Below, one piece after another: positions 7,847 to 16,190 of a stretch of 64,000 nt of DNA; position 1 is the first letter of the stretch, and each line of letters opens with the position of its first letter. The DNA comes from Megasphaera massiliensis (GTDB taxonomy: Bacteria; Bacillota; Negativicutes; Veillonellales; Megasphaeraceae): assembly GCF_000455225.1 (NCBI RefSeq), contig NZ_HF954537.1, positions 574,357-638,356 on the forward strand. The letters run 5' to 3'. The notes under the pieces are model-generated. The model searched no databases, was not told the DNA's origin, and was given only the letters and a program-made list of their open reading frames with translations. The position numbers were made by a program, and so were the translations under genes.

Positions 7847-8612
7847 TTTCGACTGGATTTCCGAATATTACCAATGGATAAAGAAGAACTTATCTGCCCG
7901 GAATTTGAAAAATGGCTGGACAGAAATAGGGACGCCGTTCATGGACCGCCATAATGACGGCCTGGTAATCTATGCAAAACGGGACGGTAACGCTATCACC
8001 TTATCCGATGACGGGTACATCATTAACGACTTGCTTGCTGACGGAGTCTCTCTGCGCGGTTCTAAACGAGCCGTCATTTTAGATCAACTTCTTTTTTCTT
8101 ATGGCGTCGAAAATCAAAACAATGAGATGATTATGCACACAGACACGAAAAACTATGCTGCCAGTATGCACATGTTCATCCAAGCCATGCTTACCGTCAA
8201 CGATATGTTTATGCTGAACAACACCACCGTAAAAACAATCTTCTTGGATGACGTGGCCGATTACTTTGACCAACAGCAGCTTATTTACACGCCCAACTTT
8301 CTAGCCAAAGGAAGCACGGGACTGGAATTCAATTTCAACTTTCAGATTGCCGGGAGAACCTCCGAAATACTTATCAATTCCTTCAATTCAATCAATCGAG
8401 GCAACTTAGCCGCCTTCCTGTTCGATTGGCTGGACATACGGGATGAGCGGCAAAAGAGCGCCCGTAAAAAGGTAACGGGATTGGCCATCATCAACGATGA
8501 AAAAGGCGTCGATAAAAAATACCTGGATGCCTTACTCGCCAAGGGGACCGATTATATTCTTTTTTCAGAACGCCTAAAGCCTGAAAACATAAAAAAATTA
8601 TCGGCAGCCTGA
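7836..8612 (+). CDS. DUF1828/DUF1829 domain protein (258 aa)
   Basis: The start is ATG 7836, eight bases after GGAGGT inside the previous gene. The N-terminal third (WTEIGTPFMDRHNDGLVIYA, then ITLSDDGYIINDL) matches DUF1828, and residues 150-250 (TGLEFNFNFQIAGRTSEILI, then NRGNLAAFLFDWLDIRDE) match DUF1829. These two domains often occur fused in bacteria and phages, with no known activity. No catalytic motif is obvious. The protein is cytosolic. Coupling to the DUF6978-like gene and the nearby tnpB element place it in a small accessory island between LysR and a tRNA cluster. Confidence 0.75.
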   Translation: MDTNFDWISEYYQWIKKNLSARNLKNGWTEIGTPFMDRHNDGLVIYAKRDGNAITLSDDGYIINDLLADGVSLRGSKRAVILDQLLFSYGVENQNNEMIMHTDTKNYAASMHMFIQAMLTVNDMFMLNNTTVKTIFLDDVADYFDQQQLIYTPNFLAKGSTGLEFNFNFQIAGRTSEILINSFNSINRGNLAAFLFDWLDIRDERQKSARKKVTGLAIINDEKGVDKKYLDALLAKGTDYILFSERLKPENIKKLSAA

Positions 8613-8740
8613 CAACTCCTGATGTATTCAGCATATCCTGAAGGCAAAAATAGTTGGCTAAAAAGTTAAGTCGTCGCTTCCATGGATTTCACCCTGTATA
8701 TATTTTTCCCTGAAATTCACACCAAAAACTCACACCAAAC

Positions 8741-8777
8741 AAAAAAAGAGCGGTTCCACATTTCTGTGAAACCGCTT
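8741..8777 (-). terminator. Intrinsic terminator after tRNA-Arg(CCG)
   Basis: Minus strand stem AAGCGGTTTCACA/TGTGGAACCGCT with GAAA loop, then CTTTTTTT. It closes the tRNA-Arg(CCG) unit. Confidence 0.85.
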
Positions 8778-8784
8778 GTTTCTT

Positions 8785-8859
8785 TGGTGCGCCTAGAAGG
8801 ATTCGAACCTTCGCACCCGGTTCCGGAGACCGGTGCTCTATCCCCTGAGCTATAGGCGC
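8785..8859 (-). tRNA. tRNA-Arg (anticodon CCG)
   Basis: The cloverleaf is complete on the minus strand: acceptor GCGCCTA/TAGGCGC, D stem GCTC/GAGC, anticodon arm CCGGT-CTCCGGA-ACCGG with anticodon CCG, T arm GAAGG-TTCGAAT-CCTTC, discriminator A and encoded CCA. Confidence 0.95.
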
Positions 8860-8891
8860 ATGAATAAATGTGCTCTAAAGAGCACTTATTT

Positions 8892-8920
8892 ATAATACCA
8901 TATTCATAAGGTCGATGCAA
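8892..8920 (-). promoter_or_regulatory. Promoter of the tRNA-Arg(CCG) unit
   Basis: Minus strand TTGCAT, 17-base spacer, TATTAT. A small hairpin GTGCTCT/AGAGCAC (8869-8886) follows in the leader before the tRNA. Confidence 0.6.
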
Positions 8921-9002
8921 GGTTTTCTTATGGCACGAACCTTTCTTGGCAGGGATGTCGCCTGCCGGCAGCCGAATACGAAAAACTGCCCGATATAATG
9001 AT

Positions 9003-9052
9003 AAAAACGAACTCTCCGGCAATCACAGTCTGCTGCAACCGCGAAAAGTTCG
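9003..9052 (-). terminator. Terminator after the Pro-Gly-Arg tRNA unit
   Basis: Minus strand GAACTTTTCG pairs (with G-T pairs) with CGGAGAGTTC, followed by GTTTTTAT. It separates the three-tRNA unit from tRNA-Arg(CCG). Confidence 0.6.
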
Positions 9053-9065
9053 TGTCGATTCAAGT

Positions 9066-9142
9066 TGGTGACCCAGTAGGGATTCGAACCCTAGACCCAC
9101 AGCTTAGAAGGCTGTTGCTCTATCCAGCTGAGCTACTGAGTC
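9066..9142 (-). tRNA. tRNA-Arg (anticodon TCT)
   Basis: Acceptor GACTCAG/CTGGGTC, anticodon arm ACAGC-CTTCTAA-GCTGT with anticodon TCT, T arm TAGGG-TTCGAAT-CCCTA, discriminator A and encoded CCA. Confidence 0.95.
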
Positions 9143-9151
9143 AACAAAAAA

Positions 9152-9225
9152 TGGAGCGGGTGATGGGAATCGAACCCACATAACCAGCTTGGAAGGCTGG
9201 CGCTCTACCACTGAGCTACACCCGC
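9152..9225 (-). tRNA. tRNA-Gly (anticodon TCC)
   Basis: Acceptor GCGGGTG/CACCCGC, anticodon arm CCAGC-CTTCCAA-GCTGG with anticodon TCC, discriminator T and encoded CCA. It is nine bases upstream of tRNA-Arg(TCT). Confidence 0.95.
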
Positions 9226-9234
9226 ATCTTCGTA

Positions 9235-9311
9235 TGGTCGGAGCAGCAGGATTTGAACCTGCGACCCCCTGGTCCCAAGCCAGGTGCGCTACCAAACTGC
9301 GCTATGCCCCG
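9235..9311 (-). tRNA. tRNA-Pro (anticodon TGG)
   Basis: Acceptor CGGGGCA/TGCTCCG, anticodon arm CCTGG-CTTGGGA-CCAGG with anticodon TGG, T arm GCAGG-TTCAAAT-CCTGC, discriminator A and encoded CCA. It is first in the Pro-Gly-Arg unit. Confidence 0.95.
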
Positions 9312-9323
9312 CCAACAAAAAAT

Positions 9324-9352
9324 ATTATACAAGATATAGCATAACTTGTCAA
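9324..9352 (-). promoter_or_regulatory. Consensus promoter of the Pro-Gly-Arg tRNA unit
   Basis: Minus strand TTGACA, 17-base spacer, TATAAT: a perfect sigma-70 match 12 bases upstream of tRNA-Pro. Confidence 0.85.
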
Positions 9353-9384
9353 CGTTTTTCTTCTCCTGCCACAAAGGACAGGCA

Positions 9385-9413
9385 TTGCCAACCGTCCTCA
9401 TAACGAGTACAAT
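9385..9413 (+). promoter_or_regulatory. Promoter of the dehydroquinase-like gene
   Basis: TTGCCA, 17-base spacer, TACAAT, about 30 bases before the AGGAGGT ribosome site of the gene at 9447. Confidence 0.7.
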
Positions 9414-9446
9414 AAAGGTAGTCTTTTACGTAGGAGGTAATGTTTC

Positions 9447-10178
9447 ATGCCAAGCGCAATGAGTATTCACTTTGAATCGGACCATCCCTTTATCGCCGTT
9501 CCCCTCGAAGGGGAAACGATTCAGGACCTTCAGATCCGAATGGCCAAGATTGTAGAAAACCCTTATGATATGATGGCCTTTGATGCCGGTTATTTTAACG
9601 GTGCCGTCAATTTATCCCAGCTTTGGAACGCCTTGCTGTACATCGCCCGCGAAGCCGCCAATCCGTCGGTCCTCTTTTCCTGTGACAAGAGCAAGCTTCC
9701 TGAAATGTACCAGACCGACCGCGATTACGGATCGATCCTGCGCTTTGCCATCCGCTCGTCCCTCATCGACGCCGTCAAGATTGAAGGCAGCCTCGACGAC
9801 GACAACCTGGAAGACATTGCCGGTCAGGCCGTGGCTCTCGGCTGTGTACCAATCATCGTCATCCGCGGCGAAAAAGGGGCTAAAGCAGCCGATCTCGTCG
9901 CCATGATGGAAAAGCGCTGGGATCTCGAAGCCGTGACCTTTGAACTCGTCGTCCCTGTCGCATCAGAAGCCGATATCGACGAATTGAAAGCCGCCGCCAA
10001 GACCTTTAAAGAAAAGCACCACGACGCCGTCGTCATCCCCCATCCCACGGGCCCCATCGCCAAAGAAGCCCTGCTGAAGGGCGACACCTTCGGCGCTTCC
10101 ATCCTCTACGCCGGCGATGAACAGGGCGAATTGCCGCCTGCTGCGGACGTTCAGGCCCTCATTCACCCCGAAGGGTAA
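9447..10178 (+). CDS. Type I dehydroquinase-fold protein without catalytic residues (243 aa)
   Basis: The start has AGGAGGT eight bases upstream. Length and the run of strands follow type I 3-dehydroquinate dehydratase (AroD): PFIAVPLEG, DMMAFDAGYF, SVLFSCDKS, LIDAVKIEG, CVPIIVIRGEK, FELVVPVAS, DAVVIPHPTGPIAKEAL and FGASILYAG sit where the AroD strands and loops are expected. But the AroD active-site residues known from E. coli (E46 and R48 in EWR, R82 in FRS, H143, the Schiff-base K170, R213) all appear replaced here. I therefore read it as a non-catalytic AroD relative. Homology is by pattern only and should be tested by a profile search. It is monocistronic, with its own promoter and terminator. 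Confidence 0.6.
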   Translation: MPSAMSIHFESDHPFIAVPLEGETIQDLQIRMAKIVENPYDMMAFDAGYFNGAVNLSQLWNALLYIAREAANPSVLFSCDKSKLPEMYQTDRDYGSILRFAIRSSLIDAVKIEGSLDDDNLEDIAGQAVALGCVPIIVIRGEKGAKAADLVAMMEKRWDLEAVTFELVVPVASEADIDELKAAAKTFKEKHHDAVVIPHPTGPIAKEALLKGDTFGASILYAGDEQGELPPAADVQALIHPEG

Positions 10179-10252
10179 TGGGGATAACAACGCTCCCCGC
10201 TACGCCTTTTCAAGGCCAAGGAGAACATCCCCTTCTCATGAAAACACAGATC

Positions 10253-10284
10253 AACCAGCCTTCCTGACCGAGGGCTGGTTTTTT
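10253..10284 (+). terminator. Intrinsic terminator of the dehydroquinase-like gene
   Basis: AACCAGCC pairs with GGCTGGTT, followed by TTTT, 75 bases past the stop. Confidence 0.85.
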
Positions 10285-10608
10285 CGTTGGCCATTCATAG
10301 CGCCTTCACTGGAAAAGTTCCCGCCCTTTCCCCTGTCCTATCAAAAATCATTCCGCCAGTATTTTTATGGCGCAGAGGACTCATTCTCCCTCGTGATTTT
10401 CTAATTTTTTGACCGTTTCCTCTTCCCAATTGAAGTATTTTTCGATAAAACAGGTAAGATACACATCTATATACTCCTTTCAGTTCTTCGCGGTGGTTGA
10501 GCTAACTGGTAGTGTTGGATATGCCTTATTTTATATAAACCAAGGGGTCTTGTGAACCGGAGTGTCCACCAGACTCCAACATTTATTATAGAACCTTATT
10601 ATAGAACC
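10285..10608. other. Intergenic stretch without a recognisable gene
   Basis: Only short open frames are present. One on the minus strand (about 10393-10490) reads VYLTCFIEKYFNWEEETVKK then stops after seven more residues; it may be a remnant. A 13-base direct repeat TTATTATAGAACC occurs twice at about 10583-10608. No promoter or RNA is convincing. Confidence 0.4.
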
Positions 10609-10648
10609 AAAAAAGGCCACCGCCGGAAACTTTCCGGTGATGACCTTT
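10609..10648 (-). terminator. Intrinsic terminator of the gatCAB operon
   Basis: Minus strand stem AAGGTCATCACCGGAAA/TTTCCGGCGGTGGCCTT, then TTTTTTGG, immediately after the gatB stop. Confidence 0.85.
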
Positions 10649-10662
10649 TGATAGACCGTGAC

Positions 10663-12102
10663 TTACTGCAAGTTTTTCGTCAATAACTGATTGACGACGC
10701 CCGGGTTAGCCCGGCCTTTCGTTTCTTTCATGATCTGACCGACGAGGAAGCCGATGGCTTTCTTCTTGCCGGCTTTGTAGTCTGCTACCGACTGGGGATT
10801 GGCAGCGATGACTTTCTTCACCAATTCTTCAAGGGCACCGGTGTCGGTAATCTGGACCAGTCCCTGTTCTTTGACGACGTCGTCAGCCGATTTGCCCGAC
10901 GTCCACATTTCCGGAAGGACTTTCTTAGCGATCTTACCGGAAATCGTGCCTTTGGCAATGAGCTTCAAGAGGCCTGCCAAGGATTCCGGTGCGACGGGAG
11001 ATTCCGTAATGCCAATGCCTTCTTCGTTCAGCTTCTTGGCAAATTCACCGAGCATCCAGTTGGCCGCTTCTTTGGCGTCGACGCCTTCTTTTACGACGGT
11101 TTCAAAGTAGTCAGCCGTCTGTTTTTCAAGGGTCAACAGGTTGGCATCATATTCGGAGAGTCCCAATTCGTCCTGGAAGCGCTGGCAGCGAGCATCCGGC
11201 ATTTCCGGCAGTTCTTTGCGGACTTCTTCGATATATTCCGGCGAGACTTCGATAGGAATGAGGTCCGGTTCCGGGAAGTAGCGGTAATCGCTGTCCCCTT
11301 CTTTGACACGCTGGAGGATGGTTACGCCCTTGGCTTCATCCCAGCCGCGGGTTGCCTGCTGGATCGTGCCGCCTTCTTCGAGGATCTGTGCCTGACGGAC
11401 GGCTTCGTATTCAATCCCCTTCTGAACGGCGCTGAAGGAGTTGATGTTCTTGATTTCCGTCTTCGTGCCGAGGGTCGTCGAACCGACGGGACGGATGGAG
11501 ATATTGGCGTCACAGCGCATACTGCCTTCTTCTAAGCGGCAGTCCGATACGCCGAGGTACTGCATGATGGAGCGCAGTTTTTCAAGGTAGGCCCGAGCTT
11601 CGGCACCGCTTCTAAGTTCCGGTTCACCGACGATTTCAAGGAGGGGCACGCCCGTACGGTTATAGTCGACGCGGCTCGAGTCGGAGGTCGCAATGGTGCT
11701 GCCGCTGTGGACGAGTTTGCCTGCGTCTTCTTCCATGTGGATACGGGTCAAATGGATGCGGCGCTGTTTACCGTCGACGTCGATATCGATGTAGCCGCCT
11801 TTGCAGATGGGAAGATCGAACTGGGACGTCTGAAAGTTTTTCGGTAAATCGGGATAGTAGTAGTTCTTGCGGTCAAATTTGCTGAAGGGCAAAATGTCGC
11901 AGTGAAGGGCAAGGCCCGCCTTTACGGCATAGTGCAGGACTTCTTTATTTAATACGGGCAGGACGCCGGGCAGGCCTAAGCAGACCGGGCAGACGTGGGT
12001 ATTCGGTTCAGCGCCGAATTCCGTGCTGCAGCCGCAGAAGATTTTCGTTTTCGTTTTTAATTCGACATGGACTTCCAAGCCGATAACGGATTCATATTTC
12101 AT
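10663..12102 (-). CDS. gatB: Aspartyl/glutamyl-tRNA amidotransferase subunit B (479 aa)
   Basis: GatB holds the mischarged tRNA and the kinase step of the GatCAB complex, which turns Glu-tRNA(Gln) or Asp-tRNA(Asn) into the amide. The N-terminal signature [20 protein letters not shown] is clear. The zinc-site cysteines lie in CGCSTEF and CPVCLGLPG (residues 23-45). The conserved HLTRIHMEEDAGKL and the C-terminal YqeY-like tail (KKAIGFLVGQIMKETKGRANP) are present, and the length is normal. Its ATG overlaps the gatA stop by one base (TAATG), the usual coupling. This genome also has GlnRS, so Asn-tRNA formation may be its main task. Confidence 0.97.
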   Translation of the reverse strand: MKYESVIGLEVHVELKTKTKIFCGCSTEFGAEPNTHVCPVCLGLPGVLPVLNKEVLHYAVKAGLALHCDILPFSKFDRKNYYYPDLPKNFQTSQFDLPICKGGYIDIDVDGKQRRIHLTRIHMEEDAGKLVHSGSTIATSDSSRVDYNRTGVPLLEIVGEPELRSGAEARAYLEKLRSIMQYLGVSDCRLEEGSMRCDANISIRPVGSTTLGTKTEIKNINSFSAVQKGIEYEAVRQAQILEEGGTIQQATRGWDEAKGVTILQRVKEGDSDYRYFPEPDLIPIEVSPEYIEEVRKELPEMPDARCQRFQDELGLSEYDANLLTLEKQTADYFETVVKEGVDAKEAANWMLGEFAKKLNEEGIGITESPVAPESLAGLLKLIAKGTISGKIAKKVLPEMWTSGKSADDVVKEQGLVQITDTGALEELVKKVIAANPQSVADYKAGKKKAIGFLVGQIMKETKGRANPGVVNQLLTKNLQ

Positions 12103-13559
12103 TAAAGTTCAACCTCCCCCATGGGCGACGGCATGCGAAGATCCGTCCGATTCTGTTCAAACGTATAGGCCGCACGGAGCAGTGTCGCTTCGCCTAAGGC
12201 CTTGCCGATGAGCTGCATGCCGATGGGCAGGCCGTCTTTGTAGCCGCAGGGAATGCTGATGCCCGGAAGGCCGGCTAAGTTCAAGGGAACGGTGCAGACG
12301 TCGCCGAGGTACATCGCCAGGGGATCGCCGCTGTTCTGGCCGATCTTGAAGGCCGTATCCGGTGCCGTCGGCGTCAAGAGGATATCGCATTTCTTGAGGG
12401 CTTCGTCGAAGTCCTGTTTCATCAAAGTCCGGACTTTCATGGCCTGCAGGTAGTAGGCGTCGTAGTAACCGGAGCTCAGGACGTAGGTCCCGAGGAGGAT
12501 ACGGCGCTTGACTTCATCGCCAAAGCCTTCCGTACGGGTCTTGATGTACATGTCGACGATGTCTTTGCCGTCGACGCGCATGCCAAAGCCGACGCCGTCG
12601 TAGCGGGCCAGGTTGGAGCTGGCTTCAGCCGGGGCGATGATGTAGTAGGCAGCGATGCCGTACTTCATGTTGGGCATGCTGATGGGAACGATTTCGGCGC
12701 CCAGTTTCTTATACGTATCCATGGCGTCGTCGAGGGCCTTGCGGGACGCAGGGTCCAGGCCTTCGCCGAAGAATTCTTCGGGGATGCCGATCTTAAGGCC
12801 TTTGACGTCGTTTACCAGAGCCTGTTTATAGTCTTGTTTTTCCTGCGGAATCGAGGTCGAGTCCTTGGGATCGTGGCCGGCAATGGCGTTCAAGACGATG
12901 GCGCAGTCTTCGACGTCGTTCGTGAGCGTACCGATCTGATCGAGGGAGGACGCGTAGGCGATGAGGCCGTAACGGGATACGAGGCCGTACGTCGGTTTGA
13001 GGCCGACGACGCCGCAATAAGCGGCGGGCTGACGGACCGATCCGCCCGTATCAGAACCGAGGGCCCAAACGGCAGAACCGGAAGCGACAGCGGCTGCCGA
13101 ACCGCCGGACGAACCACCGGGGACGCAGTCGAGGTTCCACGGGTTGTGCGTTTCATGGAAGGCCGAGTTTTCCGTCGAGCTGCCCATGGCAAATTCGTCC
13201 ATGTTGGCCTTGCCTAAGCTGATATAGTCGGAAGCGGCCAATTTTTCGATGACCGTTGCATTATACGGGGCTTTGAAGTGTTCAAGGATCTTCGAAGCAC
13301 ACGTTGCCTGCTGGCCTTCGATGCAGATGTTGTCCTTAATGGCACCGGGAATCCCGGCGAGGTCGGCAATCGTTTCGCCGGCGGCGATTTTTTCATCGAC
13401 GGCGGCGGCTCCTTTGAGGGCGCCTTCGCGGCTGTCCGATAAGAAGGCCCGTACCTTCGGTTCTACAGTATCTTTATGAGCAAGAAAAGCCTTTGTCACT
13501 TCGACGGCAGAAACGTCGCGGCGGACGAGCTTTTCATGCAGTTCGTGAATGGTTAACAT
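12102..13559 (-). CDS. gatA: Aspartyl/glutamyl-tRNA amidotransferase subunit A (485 aa)
   Basis: GatA is the amidase subunit that frees ammonia from glutamine. The Ser-cisSer-Lys triad is visible: Lys in [11 protein letters not shown] (about residue 80), Ser in [15 protein letters not shown] (about 155) and Ser in [13 protein letters not shown] (about 178). The start at 13559 has AGGAGG seven bases upstream. It is between gatC (15 bases upstream) and gatB. Length is normal for the family. Confidence 0.97.
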   Translation of the reverse strand: MLTIHELHEKLVRRDVSAVEVTKAFLAHKDTVEPKVRAFLSDSREGALKGAAAVDEKIAAGETIADLAGIPGAIKDNICIEGQQATCASKILEHFKAPYNATVIEKLAASDYISLGKANMDEFAMGSSTENSAFHETHNPWNLDCVPGGSSGGSAAAVASGSAVWALGSDTGGSVRQPAAYCGVVGLKPTYGLVSRYGLIAYASSLDQIGTLTNDVEDCAIVLNAIAGHDPKDSTSIPQEKQDYKQALVNDVKGLKIGIPEEFFGEGLDPASRKALDDAMDTYKKLGAEIVPISMPNMKYGIAAYYIIAPAEASSNLARYDGVGFGMRVDGKDIVDMYIKTRTEGFGDEVKRRILLGTYVLSSGYYDAYYLQAMKVRTLMKQDFDEALKKCDILLTPTAPDTAFKIGQNSGDPLAMYLGDVCTVPLNLAGLPGISIPCGYKDGLPIGMQLIGKALGEATLLRAAYTFEQNRTDLRMPSPMGEVEL

Positions 13560-13573
13560 ACATCGGCCTCCTA

Positions 13574-13864
13574 TTAATCCTGAATGACTTTCGGAACTTT
13601 GAAGCAGCCTTCGTCTTGTTCCGGCGCATTTTGAAGCGCTTTTTCATTAGAGATCGACGGCCGGGGCACGTCGTCGCGCATGACGTTGGACATGGCCACA
13701 GCATGGGCCGTCGGCTTGACACCGGTCACGTCGACCTGACCTAAGAGATCCATGTACGATAAGATGTCGTTCAGCTGTTTCCCGACCGTTTCGATCTGGT
13801 CGTCTTTGACTTCCAGTCGGGACAACAGTGCGATTTTCTTTATTTCTTCGGCACTGATTTTCAT
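13574..13864 (-). CDS. gatC: Aspartyl/glutamyl-tRNA amidotransferase subunit C (96 aa)
   Basis: GatC is the small stabilising subunit that wraps GatA and GatB. I place the start at ATG 13864 ([19 protein letters not shown]), seven bases after AAGGAG; the frame's longer start at 13924 has no ribosome site and would add 20 unlike residues. The conserved tail reads VKPTAHAV and LRDDV-like MRDDVPRPS. It is first in the gatCAB operon. Confidence 0.95.
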   Translation of the reverse strand: MKISAEEIKKIALLSRLEVKDDQIETVGKQLNDILSYMDLLGQVDVTGVKPTAHAVAMSNVMRDDVPRPSISNEKALQNAPEQDEGCFKVPKVIQD

Positions 13865-14003
13865 ACTGACACTCCTTGAGAAAAATTTAACATTGACAAA
13901 TCGAAAGACTTTGTCAACATTCACACATATACAATTTAATCACCTTTTGCTGTATTTTGCAAGCGCAGGCACGGCAGCCGCCGGCGTCCTTCTTCCGGAC
14001 AAG

Positions 14004-14031
14004 GAAAAAGGCGCCTGACTGGACAAGCGCC
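14004..14031 (-). terminator. Probable terminator of the EFR1-family gene
   Basis: Minus strand GGCGC and GCGCC pair around a 12-base loop, followed by TTTTTCC. It lies 33 bases past the stop at 14064. Confidence 0.55.
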
Positions 14032-14063
14032 AAAGGCTTGGAAAAAGAGCACTCCCTGTATCC

Positions 14064-14825
14064 TTACCGCACCATCATGTCGCGGATGGTCACATCGGGA
14101 TGGTGGTACTGATCCTGGGGCAAAACGGTCTTCCCGTGGATGGTCACGGCCTGATGAGGGCACCAGTGCAGGCAGGCCAGGCAGCGGCTGCAGCGCGGCC
14201 CGATGACGGCACCCGACGAGGTGCTTTGGATGTTGTCGACGGGACAGATTTTGGTGCAGATCCCGCAGGACACGCATTGTTTCGGATCGACAGCCGGCGT
14301 CAGCCAATAGTTGCCAAAGCTCCGGAGGGGGCCGAAATTCATGACGTCGGCTGCCAAAGAACCGGTGACCTCTGAGGCATCGCGGACCTGGCGGCGAATG
14401 TCGTCGGCACAGTCATGGAGGACATCGTCAGCCCGCTCGAGGCGGTTCATATCGTAGTGGATATGACGGCGCGAGGCGACGGTGCTGTTGGCAATCATGG
14501 GCAGGACCAAGCCATAAGCCAGGTCGCAGCCCCTCTTTTTAAGCAGTCGGGACAGGGTCCTGAGGGTCCGCCCTCCCGTTCCGCCGCAGGTGGCGATGCC
14601 AAAGAAATAGGTCCCCTTATCGAGGGGTGCCTTGGCGATAAAATCCCGCACCGGTTCCGGCACGTCGCCGAAATAGACGGGAAAGACAATCCCGAACCTT
14701 CGATGGGGCAAGTGTTCGGGCTGGCCCATGATGTCGGCCAGCGGCAGGGCCCTGTCGCCGGTCAGTTCAGCCAGTTTTTTCGCTGCATATAAGGAATTGC
14801 CCGTTCCTGAAAAATATCCAATCAT
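14064..14825 (-). CDS. EFR1-family flavodoxin/ferredoxin fusion protein (253 aa)
   Basis: ATG 14825 is used because GAGGTG lies just upstream; an in-frame GTG at 14834 is inside that ribosome site. Residues 1-130 form a flavodoxin-like domain: MIGYFSGTGNSLYAAKKLA is the FMN phosphate loop. Residues 180-230 carry two [4Fe-4S] motifs, CVSCGICTKICPVD and CSRCLACLHWCPHQ. This architecture defines the EFR1 ferrodoxin family of anaerobes, thought to pass electrons between ferredoxin and unknown partners. It is monocistronic between gatC and radC, with its own promoter and terminator. Confidence 0.9.
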   Translation of the reverse strand: MIGYFSGTGNSLYAAKKLAELTGDRALPLADIMGQPEHLPHRRFGIVFPVYFGDVPEPVRDFIAKAPLDKGTYFFGIATCGGTGGRTLRTLSRLLKKRGCDLAYGLVLPMIANSTVASRRHIHYDMNRLERADDVLHDCADDIRRQVRDASEVTGSLAADVMNFGPLRSFGNYWLTPAVDPKQCVSCGICTKICPVDNIQSTSSGAVIGPRCSRCLACLHWCPHQAVTIHGKTVLPQDQYHHPDVTIRDMMVR

Positions 14826-14884
14826 AAAGTCCACCTCAAAGACAACTGCCTCTTTTCGAAGAAGACAGTCGATAATTTATATCT

Positions 14885-14913
14885 ATTATAGCATGAAGGG
14901 CCTTTTCTGTCTT
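14885..14913 (-). promoter_or_regulatory. Promoter of the EFR1-family gene
   Basis: Minus strand AAGACA, 17-base spacer, TATAAT; transcription would start about 55 bases before the ATG. Confidence 0.6.
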
Positions 14914-14926
14914 GATGGGCTTTATA

Positions 14927-15616
14927 TTATATGTATCCCCGTTCGCAGAGACTGACGAAGATGCCGTCACCGATGATGATGTGGTCCAAGACGGGGATTT
15001 CCATGATCTGACCGGCTTCGACGATGCGCCGGGTAATGCGGATGTCGTCCTTACTCGGCTCGGGATTTCCCGACGGATGATTATGGACTAAGATGACGGC
15101 TGCCGCATTGTATCGCAAGGCATAGCGAAAGACGTCGCGCCCCTTAGCGAGGCTGGCATCGATGGTGCCGATGGTCAGGGTGCGGTAGGTAATGAGCTGA
15201 TTTTTCGTCGATAAGTAGACGGCGCCGAACTGTTCCTGCGGCAGAAAACGCAGGTCTTCCATGACGTAACCGGCAACGGCATCAGGCGTGCTGAAATCAG
15301 GAGCTGAGCGCAGGGCCTGCTGGCGGGAAATGCGCCGGCCGAGTTCGATGGCGGCGCAGACCGTGACCGCTTTTTCTTCGCCGATGCCGCGGATATGGCA
15401 GAGATCGTCGACGCTGGCATTACTCAGGTAACAGAGATTTTCACCGGGCAGAGAGCGGATGACCTGCCGCGATACGTGAAGTACCGAGTGGCCCTTAGTC
15501 CCTGTCCGCAGCAAGATGGCCAAAAGATCTTGGTCGGTCACTGCCGCCGGACCGTGGCGGATAAATTTCTCTCGCGGTTTCTCACAAACGGCGAGTTCCC
15601 TCACCGGCGTATTCAT
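14927..15616 (-). CDS. radC: RadC family JAB-domain protein (229 aa)
   Basis: The N-terminal helix-hairpin-helix part (residues 1-90, with IRGIGEEKA) and the C-terminal JAB/MPN metalloprotease-like domain (HNHPSGNPEPSKDD, the zinc site, near residue 178) are both complete. Despite the name, a repair role is not established; some relatives act in competence or mobile-element biology. Its ATG overlaps the maf stop by four bases, so the two are coupled in a maf-radC operon. Confidence 0.93.
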   Translation of the reverse strand: MNTPVRELAVCEKPREKFIRHGPAAVTDQDLLAILLRTGTKGHSVLHVSRQVIRSLPGENLCYLSNASVDDLCHIRGIGEEKAVTVCAAIELGRRISRQQALRSAPDFSTPDAVAGYVMEDLRFLPQEQFGAVYLSTKNQLITYRTLTIGTIDASLAKGRDVFRYALRYNAAAVILVHNHPSGNPEPSKDDIRITRRIVEAGQIMEIPVLDHIIIGDGIFVSLCERGYI

Positions 15617-16173
15617 ACATGGACCTTGGCCTTATGAAAGAGCTTGCAGACCTGAGACAGAGGCAGGCCGACGACGTTGGTATAGGAGCCGTTGATCTTA
15701 TCAACAAAGGCGGCTGCCCGTCCCTGGATGCCGTAAGCGCCGGCCTTATCGAGGGGTTCCCCGGAGGCGATATAAGCCTTGATTTCCTTATCCGTCAAAT
15801 GGCGGAACCAGACTTTCGTTTCGACGACCTTGGTAAATTCCTTCTTGTCGTTGATCAAGGCGATGCCCGTATAGACGTAATGCTTCTTGCCCGACAGTTC
15901 GCGCAGCATTTCCATGGCCGCCGTCCCGTTTTTCGGCTTGCCCATCATGACGCCGTCGAGGGCGACGATGGTATCGGCGCCGAGGACCCACTGGCCCGGG
16001 AACTTTTGGGCGACGTCGCGGGCCTTGCCGAGGGCCTGGTCCTGGACGTACTTCTGAGGATCTTTCTTCTTCGGTGATTCTTCATGATAAGAACTCGGAT
16101 TGACCATGTAGGCCACGCCGATTTGGGTCAACAGTTCGCGGCGGCGCGGCGAACCAGAGGCTAAAATAAGCAT
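15613..16173 (-). CDS. maf: Maf-like nucleotide pyrophosphatase (186 aa)
   Basis: Maf proteins hydrolyse non-canonical or excess nucleoside triphosphates to monophosphates and affect septum formation. The first motif LASGSPRRRELL, the catalytic region GADTIVALDG and the GAYGIQGRAAAFVD segment are all present, and the length is standard. It follows the small membrane protein gene by 17 bases and overlaps radC by four. Confidence 0.93.
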   Translation of the reverse strand: MLILASGSPRRRELLTQIGVAYMVNPSSYHEESPKKKDPQKYVQDQALGKARDVAQKFPGQWVLGADTIVALDGVMMGKPKNGTAAMEMLRELSGKKHYVYTGIALINDKKEFTKVVETKVWFRHLTDKEIKAYIASGEPLDKAGAYGIQGRAAAFVDKINGSYTNVVGLPLSQVCKLFHKAKVHV

Positions 16174-16190
16174 GTAATCCCTCCTGTAAG

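Noticed and set aside
10285-10608. IS remnant suggested by short repeats (TTATTATAGAACC twice) and a small frame
   Set aside because: No transposase fragment or inverted ends could be recognised; the evidence is too thin.
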